A stretch of 12,036 nt of DNA, taken from contig MEVH01000007.1 of assembly GCA_001772665.1 (NCBI GenBank), positions 23,156 through 35,191 of the forward strand, read 5' to 3'. The position numbers were made by a program, and so were the translations under genes. This document shows, in pieces, positions 8,301 through 12,036 of the stretch; the first letter of the stretch is position 1, and every line of letters starts with the position of its first letter. This stretch comes from a candidate division WWE3 bacterium RIFCSPLOWO2_01_FULL_39_13 (GTDB lineage: Bacteria; Patescibacteriota; WWE3; 2-01-FULL-39-13). The notes below the pieces were generated by a model that was not told where the DNA came from, made no database searches, and was given only the letters and a program-made list of their open reading frames with translations.

Positions 8301-11300
8301 AGAATTTCTAACATTATTAAAACTTTCTTCCCTGATACAGAAGTAATTTCTAAAGGAATTGGCAGACATTCCCCTGCCCATTTAGCAGCATTGGAAACAA
8401 CTCAAAGCAAGAGGATTTGCGAAACTAGATTAATAGTAAACAAAGAAGCTTTGGGGAGAATAACAAAAGGCCGGGGGTCTTTAGAGACCTTAAGAGCTGT
8501 TACATGCGGAGTGGTTACCGCAAATCGCAGCCCACACGGCCAATTGGGCTCATCCTACTACAAAGATAAAGAATTGTCAAGAGCTAAATGGATAAAAACA
8601 TCTCAAATTAAGGTTGGTTCATATATCGCAACAGAAACGGGATTTGAAAAAGTGGTATCGCTTCGTAAAGTTGGCCGCTTGCATATGTATGACCTGCAAA
8701 TAGAAGACACGCACAATTTTGTGGGTAACGGCATTGTGGCGCACAACACCTATATTAGTGGGAATGTGGGAATTGGGACAACTGCTCCTGCTTCCGCTTT
8801 AGAAATAGGAGGAAGCGGGAACGTGAGAATAGGCGGGCTGTCTGCATCAAGCGGAGTATATACAGATAGCAGCAAACAGCTAACATCCACTGCTCCAAGT
8901 AGTGGCATTTTAGGATTTTGGATTCTTTCCGGCATTACGTTGTGGCCAACCACCAATACCAATAATATAACTACGATGGGTAATGTTGGGGTGGGTACCA
9001 CATCTCCTTTGGCTAATCTTCATGTGGTTGGGCAATGTGTTACCGGAGATACTCTTTTGAAAAGAAGGCGCCGCAGAAGAAGAAAAGGCAAAAATGGTGA
9101 GTGGATAGAAGAAGATTATTGGGAAGATGTGCGGATAGATCAAATCCAAGAAAGAGATGAGATTCTCACGCTTGATGAAGAAACGGGTCAGTTTGTTATC
9201 TCTAAAGTAAATGGACTTATGGATATGGGAGTGCAACAGACCTATCTGCTCATTACAGAGACAGGCAAGCAGATTCGAACAACGGGCAATCATCCGTATT
9301 TAACGGCAAAATCGTTTCCGATGCACAAGCTGAACGCCAAGGTGCTAGAAGTTGACCAAAGTAATAGAATTGAAGATTTCACAAAAGACAGTTTTGTTGC
9401 CGTTGCGTGGAAAGATATAAGCATTATCTTAAAAATTTCTAAACAAGTAAAAAGGCAGTTGTTTGAAGAATATAAATCAAAAAGACACCCGAACGAGAGG
9501 CAGTTAAAGATGTTTGCTCCAACCGTGTTTGGAAATGCTATAGCGATGATTTTGGCATCAAAACAAATTGTTCCCGCAGGTTTAATTATTGATATTGAGT
9601 ATTCAGGACACGAGAACGCTATCATTCAGCCTATTAAAAGCTATGGCAAATCAATTGATATTCATTTTGCAAGTATCGGAAAGAATTCGCCCGCGCATTA
9701 TGCCACTTATGGAGCGTTTATAGGAAGACAAAAAACAGATATTGAGGCAAACAAAAAAGATCGTGATTTCTTTTTAGGAAACTATAGTGTTGTTACACCC
9801 CAAGACAAAAGCTTGACGATTCGCAACACACACGATCAATTTATGGACACATTGTATCAGCATAAATTGCCAATGTCAACTGATACTTCATGGAAAAGGG
9901 TATACGAACTTAAAGTGGGCGTAAGAATAGCAACAGTTGATGGGTGGGAGAAAGTGATAGCGATAAAAGAATTTGCCAAAGAACAAACCTACGATATAGA
10001 AGTAGCAAACACCCACAATTTTGTGGGCAACGGGATCGTAGCCCACAATACCTATCTTCAAGGAGCAGGTACAACAACAGGGTTTAGCCTTCGAACAGTG
10101 GATAACAACGGAGCGGATAAATTTGCAGTATTGGATAACGGCAACGTCGGCATCGGGACGACGGCTCCAAATTCGAAGTTAGAAGTCAACGGAGTAGGCT
10201 CATTTAGTTTGGGAGCAGTAGGAGCTCCTGGAATTAGTTTTAATGGGGATTTGGATACGGGAATGTGGTCAAGTGGAGCTAACGCGCTTAATTTATCAAC
10301 GGGGGGAAGTGAACGAATGAGAATAGATAGTTCGGGCAACGTCGGCATCGGGACGACGGGGCCTGGGGCCAAACTCCATGTTCTTGGAGAGTGTATTGTC
10401 AAAGGCTCGCTTGTGCGAAGAAGGAAGAAAAAGGGTGGGGATAAAGACGATGAAGACAATTGGGAAGATGTGCCAGTTGAAGACATTCAGCCCGGAGACG
10501 AGATTTTATCGCTTAATGAAACTACAGGCAAATTTGAATGGCAGAAGGTTGAGGAGACCATGGACAAAGGTGTCCAGACGGTATACGAACTCAAGACCGA
10601 GACAGGCAAAGCGATCGAAACCACCGCCAACCATCCGTATTTGGTAAAGCAACAAACTAACACAACGCCATTATTTGCTTTTGTAGATGAAGTCGGGATT
10701 TTTGACTCAGGCACGTATTCCCAAATGGGAGTGGGAACCTTGATATTAAAGAAAAATGAGATAGAACTCAATCAGAAACTTCGCAATATTCTTTTGGAAA
10801 CTGTTTCCAAACTAAATCAAAACGAGATCACATTTGAATTTAAATTTAAGTATATCACTCCAAATAGTTTGCCTTTCTATCACAAGCTTCTCGATAAAAT
10901 GGAAGAATATGTAGAAGATTGGGAATTTTTATCAATCCTTGAAAAAAGAGAGGAAGGGAGATTCTGGACACAATACTTATCTTTAGTTGAAAGGTTAGTC
11001 ACGCCGTTATCAGGTAAATTTATTGTTTTGGCAGATCATTTGAATAAGCCGGTAAAAGCCACTCAAAGCCTGAGCGATTTTAATGGTACAGGTTCGATAG
11101 TCAAAGCGCTTCAACTGGAAAGTCAGGGAACCATGCTGTTGCAGATAGCAGATGTGCTTTTAGGAGCAGTAACGTATCAAGGTTCAGATGTTTACAAGCA
11201 AGAGATTGCAGATAGAGCAAAAGAGATAGTTGCTGCCCAACAAAAAAGAGCGGGTGTAGATCCAATCTATGCCGCTCCAAGACCGATTTTAGCAGAAAAT

Positions 11301-12036
11301 ACCAGCTTGTCAAGTGGGAAATGGACTAAAGTTTCTGAAATAAGTAAAGGGCGATTGATAGCCACAGTAGATGGGTTTGAAAAGATAGTTAGCATCAAAA
11401 AGACCGGCCGCAAACAGACGTACGATTTGCAGATAGCCAATACTCATAATTTTGTGGCTCAAAAGATCGTAGCGCACAATACCTATCTTCAAGGAGCAGG
11501 TACAACAACAGGATTTAGTTTGCGAACGGCAGATAGCGCGGGAGCCAATAAATTTGTGGTTTTGGATAACGGCAACGTCGGCATCGGGACGACGGGGCCT
11601 GGGACTAATCTTGAAGTAGTTGGAGGTGGATCATCAACGGAAGCCCAATTATTCCTGACGAGTTATCACGCAACAGTTCCAGTTCCAGGCCTTGTTGGTA
11701 GGGGGGCAAGGGGAACGGTAGCATCCCCGACTGCAGTCCAAGCGGATGATAGTTTAATGTTCTTTGGTGGTCGTGGTTATGGCAGCACGGGATTTTCTTC
11801 TGGCAGTAGAGGTGCAATTATAATCAAATCATCGCAAATATGGACAGACGCAAATCAAGGAACGTATTTGACACTGTCAACAACTCCGAATAATTCTACG
11901 ACCTTAGCAGAACGGGTCAGGATAGATAATGCCGGCAACGTCGGCATCGGGACGACGAGTCCAAATTCAAAGTTAGAAGTCAACGGAGTAGGCTCATTTA
12001 GTCTGGGAGCAGTAGGAGCTCCTGGAATTAGTTTTA
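5337..12036 (+). CDS. Giant membrane-anchored fibre/adhesin-like protein with four inteins (3' end outside window)
   Basis: One frame runs from ATG 5337 to the right edge with no stop, at least 2233 codons. Residues 13-93 form a SAM-like core-binding domain of the XerC/D (tyrosine recombinase) type, with KGGSKVTVKNYLSDIRKFLVW-like helices and ENTINRALASIRKLF. No recombinase catalytic domain follows. Residues about 125-143 (FIVFTIGAVFLWAIY at the core) are a membrane segment. A beta-rich stalk follows, with fibre-like text such as YNLGSALLPFANVYADNL near residues 320-340. From residue 399 there are eight GNVGIGTT repeats typical of phage tail fibres and bacterial surface fibres. Four inteins interrupt the repeats at residues 418-761, 812-1137, 1234-1571 and 1686-2048; after splicing the visible protein is 862 residues. 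There is no classical signal peptide. A surface fibre anchored by the membrane segment is my inference; the role is unknown. Confidence 0.85.
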   Translation, partial: MKFTAQVELSEQQQKYLNSFEKYLEKKGGSKVTVKNYLSDIRKFLVWKSGRAFESGDLGLYKKHLESIDTPENTINRALASIRKLFVSQGENLDDVSNSGSVQAHVVNALDSEEFVSASQFSRIELARFIVFTIGAVFLWAIYRSDLLDIRSKINQLFEQESKNGAEKVLGGEDVNSPLISSYVVLDGSVSTGFRIEDERSKSVFKYLDKYEKYGLLSLDLDSELKVREDAKFYKDVDIENDLDVSGDIEGQGGLSILGGALFADNVRIEGELRSNGDARFTSDLTALGNVIIGDSSFDNITINASLSSNLIPSEVSTYNLGSALLPFANVYADNLVATATDISGTKQETLTIDSDNTEGDLALIFGQIQDERLIWDNSNSRFRFTDALHVDDNFTVGGNVGIGTTAPLASLHVVGQCVTGDTLLKRRRRRKGKNGEWIEEWEEIRIDEIKPGDEILTLDENTGEFVVSKVKALMDMGTKAITKITTQSGKTIRTTSNHPYFVKTSKDKKPKVGVFYDNANMYFAAKDNGWKVDSNELYKLLNKSFDLQFFNYYIAIPDASDHNLKGTQEFLKNLSRTITVKQKPLKYIPVEGGRTQKKGDIDMDLAMDVVRSIDDLDLVVVVSGDSDYLALADWVEKDKGKQIAFVGYRRNTAWELWEKQHLFAEKIRNIVDLKAKKNPKFHLGVTLLSYLYQNIADVSSGKWVKVKDIKTGSKIAVAGKFNKAVFEKIVKIEHLPAEQVYDIEVEGTHNFVGNGIVAHNTYIKGADQLNTSFSLRTADSAGADKFVVTNTGNVGIGTTSPMSKLHIEGQCVALGTKIKRRRKKNGKYTEDEIPVEDVQAGDEVLSLNDQTGNFEWHKVEKTLDKDIQEAFEIQTSTGKRIKTTNNHPYLNIAKPEITYGTFEVDQSIKIEDLGKPTIIGVSYGNLTFTAKITQADKKEIKRSYQRVNKTATFTHETFAVAVVQTLKAANIYPSRLIVDIEYSGYERRISNIIKTFFPDTEVISKGIGRHSPAHLAALETTQSKRICETRLIVNKEALGRITKGRGSLETLRAVTCGVVTANRSPHGQLGSSYYKDKELSRAKWIKTSQIKVGSYIATETGFEKVVSLRKVGRLHMYDLQIEDTHNFVGNGIVAHNTYISGNVGIGTTAPASALEIGGSGNVRIGGLSASSGVYTDSSKQLTSTAPSSGILGFWILSGITLWPTTNTNNITTMGNVGVGTTSPLANLHVVGQCVTGDTLLKRRRRRRRKGKNGEWIEEDYWEDVRIDQIQERDEILTLDEETGQFVISKVNGLMDMGVQQTYLLITETGKQIRTTGNHPYLTAKSFPMHKLNAKVLEVDQSNRIEDFTKDSFVAVAWKDISIILKISKQVKRQLFEEYKSKRHPNERQLKMFAPTVFGNAIAMILASKQIVPAGLIIDIEYSGHENAIIQPIKSYGKSIDIHFASIGKNSPAHYATYGAFIGRQKTDIEANKKDRDFFLGNYSVVTPQDKSLTIRNTHDQFMDTLYQHKLPMSTDTSWKRVYELKVGVRIATVDGWEKVIAIKEFAKEQTYDIEVANTHNFVGNGIVAHNTYLQGAGTTTGFSLRTVDNNGADKFAVLDNGNVGIGTTAPNSKLEVNGVGSFSLGAVGAPGISFNGDLDTGMWSSGANALNLSTGGSERMRIDSSGNVGIGTTGPGAKLHVLGECIVKGSLVRRRKKKGGDKDDEDNWEDVPVEDIQPGDEILSLNETTGKFEWQKVEETMDKGVQTVYELKTETGKAIETTANHPYLVKQQTNTTPLFAFVDEVGIFDSGTYSQMGVGTLILKKNEIELNQKLRNILLETVSKLNQNEITFEFKFKYITPNSLPFYHKLLDKMEEYVEDWEFLSILEKREEGRFWTQYLSLVERLVTPLSGKFIVLADHLNKPVKATQSLSDFNGTGSIVKALQLESQGTMLLQIADVLLGAVTYQGSDVYKQEIADRAKEIVAAQQKRAGVDPIYAAPRPILAENTSLSSGKWTKVSEISKGRLIATVDGFEKIVSIKKTGRKQTYDLQIANTHNFVAQKIVAHNTYLQGAGTTTGFSLRTADSAGANKFVVLDNGNVGIGTTGPGTNLEVVGGGSSTEAQLFLTSYHATVPVPGLVGRGARGTVASPTAVQADDSLMFFGGRGYGSTGFSSGSRGAIIIKSSQIWTDANQGTYLTLSTTPNNSTTLAERVRIDNAGNVGIGTTSPNSKLEVNGVGSFSLGAVGAPGISF
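5373..5615 (+). other. SAM-like core-binding domain of tyrosine-recombinase type (protein domain)
   Basis: Residues 13-93 read like the N-terminal DNA-binding arm of XerC/XerD or phage integrases: a helix with YLNSFEKYLEKKG, then TVKNYLSDIRKFLVW, then TPENTINRALASIRKLF. In recombinases a catalytic domain with an R...HxxR...Y signature follows. Here a membrane segment follows within about 35 residues, so the domain has been reused, perhaps for binding DNA or another partner on the cytoplasmic side. Confidence 0.65.
5709..5765 (+). other. Single transmembrane segment (protein feature)
   Basis: Residues about 125-143 include an uninterrupted hydrophobic core FIVFTIGAVFLWAIY (129-143), with Arg just before and just after. 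It separates the core-binding domain from the repeat fibre. A lysine-rich N-terminal side suggests N-in, C-out, but the topology is inferred. Confidence 0.7.
6588..7619 (+). other. Intein 1 (344 aa) carrying a NYN/LabA-type nuclease domain
   Basis: Protein-splicing element from Cys418 to Asn761 of the host protein. Block A is CVTGDTLL, followed by a polybasic KRRRRRKGK loop and then KPGDEILTLDE. Block B is TIRTTSNHPYF, with the TxxH needed for N-terminal activation. The C-terminal blocks are YDIEVEGTHNFVGNGIVAHN, followed by Thr762 as the +1 nucleophile. All core residues for class 1 splicing are present. The usual homing endonuclease is absent; a NYN-type domain sits between the halves. The N-extein side is LHVVGQ, 19 residues into a GNVGIGTT repeat; the C-extein side is TYIKGADQ. 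Splicing competence is predicted, not shown. Confidence 0.9.
6873..7367 (+). other. NYN / LabA-like (PIN-like) nuclease domain inside intein 1
   Basis: Residues about 513-677 carry the family landmarks in order: VGVFYDNANMY with Asp518, KGDIDMDLAMD with Asp601, Asp603, Asp605 and Asp609, and VVVVSGDSDYLAL with Asp626 and Asp628, then a final strand IAFVGY. NYN/LabA (DUF88) domains are PIN-like, metal-dependent nucleases, mostly linked to RNA. All expected acidic residues are present, so it could be active. It sits exactly where inteins normally carry LAGLIDADG or HNH endonucleases. Confidence 0.85.
7770..8747 (+). other. Intein 2 (326 aa) with an unrecognised inserted domain
   Basis: Runs from Cys812 to Asn1137. 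Block A is CVALGTKIKRRRKKNGKY, followed by AGDEVLSLNDQTG. Block B is IKTTNNHPYL. The C-terminal blocks are YDLQIEDTHNFVGNGIVAHN with Thr1138 as the +1 residue. Block A is looser than in intein 1 (ALGT in place of TGDT). The inserted domain resembles that of intein 3. The N-extein side is LHIEGQ, again 19 residues after the start of a GNVGIGTT repeat; the C-extein side is TYISGNVGIGTT, so here the next repeat follows almost at once. Confidence 0.88.
8040..8459 (+). other. Unrecognised inserted domain of intein 2 (possible RNase H-like fold)
   Basis: Residues about 902-1041 sit between blocks B and F. Landmarks are EVDQSIKIED (Asp906), LIVDIEYSGYE (Asp980) and IGRHSPAH (His1015). The same three landmarks occur in the same order in intein 3. 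The order strand-acid, helix, strand-acid, helix with a late His loosely recalls RNase H-like nucleases, but I do not recognise the family and give the fold only as a hypothesis. Confidence 0.5.
9036..10049 (+). other. Intein 3 (338 aa) with an unrecognised inserted domain
   Basis: Runs from Cys1234 to Asn1571. Block A is CVTGDTLL with a longer arginine run (seven Arg) than intein 1 (five), followed by RDEILTLDEETG. Block B is QIRTTGNHPYL. The C-terminal blocks are YDIEVANTHNFVGNGIVAHN with Thr1572. Its N-terminal splicing half is close to that of intein 1: 45 nt around the junction (9018-9062 against 6570-6614) differ at only four bases, all synonymous. Its inserted domain instead matches that of intein 2. 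The N-extein side is LHVVGQ, 19 residues after a GNVGVGTT unit; the C-extein side is TYLQGAGTTTG. Confidence 0.9.
9342..9758 (+). other. Unrecognised inserted domain of intein 3 (paralogue of intein 2 insert)
   Basis: Residues about 1336-1474. Landmarks are LEVDQSNRIED (Asp1340), LIIDIEYSGHE (Asp1419) and IGKNSPAH (His1454), aligned with EVDQSIKIED, LIVDIEYSGYE and IGRHSPAH of intein 2. The rest is diverged, which suggests that these positions are functional. No LAGLIDADG, HNH or GIY-YIG motif is visible. The family is not known to me. Confidence 0.5.
10044..10081 (+). repeat. Direct repeat at intein C-terminal junction (copy 1; copy 2 at 11475-11512)
   Basis: The 38 bases that encode the intein end His-Asn and the following C-extein TYLQGAGTTTG are identical after inteins 3 and 4. 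The extein side therefore looks recently copied or converted, while the intein interiors differ strongly. Confidence 0.75.
10140..10242 (+). repeat. 103-bp near-identical direct repeat (copy 1; copy 2 at 11934-12036)
   Basis: Both copies encode a GNVGIGTT unit, then PNSKLEVNGVGSFSLGAVGAPGIS. They differ at only a few bases. The second copy reaches the right edge, so the repeat may go on. These are intein-free units and show what the fibre looks like without an insertion. Confidence 0.85.
10335..10367 (+). repeat. 33-bp identical direct repeat (copy 1; copy 2 at 11571-11603)
   Basis: The same 33 bases start two fibre units, GNVGIGTTGPG. After copy 1 the unit is interrupted by intein 4; after copy 2 it is not. 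The pair is thus a filled and an empty site within one gene. Confidence 0.75.
10392..11480 (+). other. Intein 4 (363 aa) carrying a DUF3800-like domain
   Basis: Runs from Cys1686 to Asn2048. Block A is CIVKGSLVRRRKKKGG, with GDEILSLNETTG following. Block B is AIETTANHPYL. The C-terminal blocks are YDLQIANTHNFVAQKIVAHN with Thr2049. It departs from the others in two ways: KGS in block A, and VAQKIVAHN where the other three have VGNGIVAHN. Cys1, TxxH, His-Asn and the +1 Thr are intact, so splicing is still expected. The N-extein ends LHVLGE rather than LHVVGQ. The insertion point in the GNVGIGTT repeat is the same as in the other three. Confidence 0.87.
10671..11220 (+). other. DUF3800-like domain inside intein 4
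   Basis: Residues about 1779-1962 begin with LFAFVDEVGIFDSG (Asp1784), matching the 'iyiDESGdfg' start of DUF3800, followed by a Gly-rich strand MGVGTLIL. A helical middle, the strand FIVLADHLNK, and near the end TMLLQIADVLLGAV (Asp1939) match the 'LQlADlvaGa' end of the family. DUF3800 proteins are generally regarded as RNase H-fold, putatively nuclease-like, and often occur in mobile or defence contexts. The call rests on first and last motifs and on order; the middle is too variable to judge by eye. Confidence 0.7.

Larger units (their letters stand above)
6531..11957 (+). repeat. Eight GNVGIGTT fibre repeats, interrupted by inteins
   Basis: Units start at 6531, 7713, 8760, 8979, 10140, 10335, 11571 and 11934 (residues 399, 793, 1142, 1215, 1602, 1667, 2079, 2200). 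Each reads GN-V-G-I/V-G-TT followed by A/S/G-P and a short hydrophobic strand such as KLEVNG or LHVVG. This motif is common in tail-fibre and surface-fibre proteins that often end in a self-cleaving chaperone domain, which would lie beyond the window. At the units beginning 7713, 10140, 10335, 11571 and 11934 the first 23 bases are identical and more GC-rich than the surroundings. The units at 6531, 7713, 8979 and 10335 carry an intein; the other four do not. Confidence 0.85.

Noticed and set aside
8910..9625. Two minus-strand open frames (127 and 111 codons) opposite intein 3
   Set aside because: They are shadows of intein 3, whose conserved splicing motifs prove the plus-strand reading.
10012..10027. 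Strong hairpin (7-bp stem) as a terminator
   Set aside because: It lies inside the coding frame, encodes the conserved intein THNFVG block, and no T-run follows.
10058..10486. Minus-strand open frame of 142 codons
   Set aside because: It lies opposite the strongly supported fibre/intein frame; its proline/serine-rich text is the reverse reading of the Gly-rich repeats. No ribosome site or family resemblance.
10378..10647. Plus-strand frame of 89 codons overlapping the start of intein 4
   Set aside because: It is in another frame of the same DNA; the main frame has Cys1 and block B of the intein over the same bases.
6588..11480. Hedgehog or toxin-type Hint domains that only cleave
   Set aside because: All four have the intein C-terminal His-Asn followed by Thr and continue into homologous fibre sequence, which fits splicing better than simple cleavage; still, cleavage without ligation cannot be excluded from sequence.
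6531..11957. CRISPR-like array, because identical short repeats recur
   Set aside because: The spacing is very irregular, the repeats encode GNVGIGTT in frame, and the DNA between them is coding. No cas genes are seen.
5337..12036. Broken or frameshifted gene, because no normal start-to-stop frame is closed here
   Set aside because: I followed the codons through the whole span and found no stop or phase change; the frame is simply cut by the right edge.

Overview
The window looks like a chromosomal segment of an uncultivated, AT-rich bacterium. The GH57 enzyme, the glycogen synthases and above all the intein-rich fibre-like protein recall candidate-phylum genomes such as Patescibacteria/CPR. 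That placement is inferred from gene style; no marker gene is present. I see no sign of a variant genetic code.

Left part (1-5057): an alpha-glucan (glycogen/starch) module. On the + strand come the 3' end of a glycogen-synthase-like GT5 glycosyltransferase (1-204), a GH57 alpha-glucan-acting enzyme (229-1776) and a protein with two APH/choline-kinase-like kinase domains in tandem (1796-3577). The gaps are 24 and 19 bp, so these are probably co-transcribed. A complete GT5 glycogen synthase (3534-5057) lies on the opposite strand and overlaps the kinase gene tail to tail by 44 bp.

Middle (5058-5336): a divergent intergenic region. It holds a good sigma70-type promoter (TTGAAA, 16 bp, TATAAT) for the rightward gene, a perfect 14-bp palindrome abutting its -35 box, and a 5'-UTR hairpin next to the start codon. 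On the other strand an extended -10 sits so close to the glgA start that its transcript may be leaderless.

Right part (5337-12036): a single open frame of at least 2233 codons without a stop, running off the right edge. It encodes an N-terminal SAM-like core-binding domain of the tyrosine-recombinase type without the catalytic domain, one membrane segment, a beta-rich stalk, and then a fibre made of GNVGIGTT-type repeats like those in phage tail fibres and bacterial surface proteins. Four complete inteins (344, 326, 338 and 363 aa) interrupt it, each exactly 19 residues after the start of a GNVGIGTT repeat. Each has Cys1, a block-B TxxH motif and a C-terminal His-Asn followed by Thr. Together they make up 1371 of the 2233 visible residues.

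Between their splicing halves, where many inteins carry a LAGLIDADG or HNH homing endonuclease, they carry other domains. Intein 1 has a NYN/LabA-type PIN-like nuclease domain, intein 4 a DUF3800-like domain, and inteins 2 and 3 share a domain I do not recognise that might have an RNase H-like fold. The splicing halves and the inserts pair up differently among the four, which points to shuffling of insert modules between inteins. This nested set of inteins in a repetitive surface fibre is the main discovery candidate in the window.
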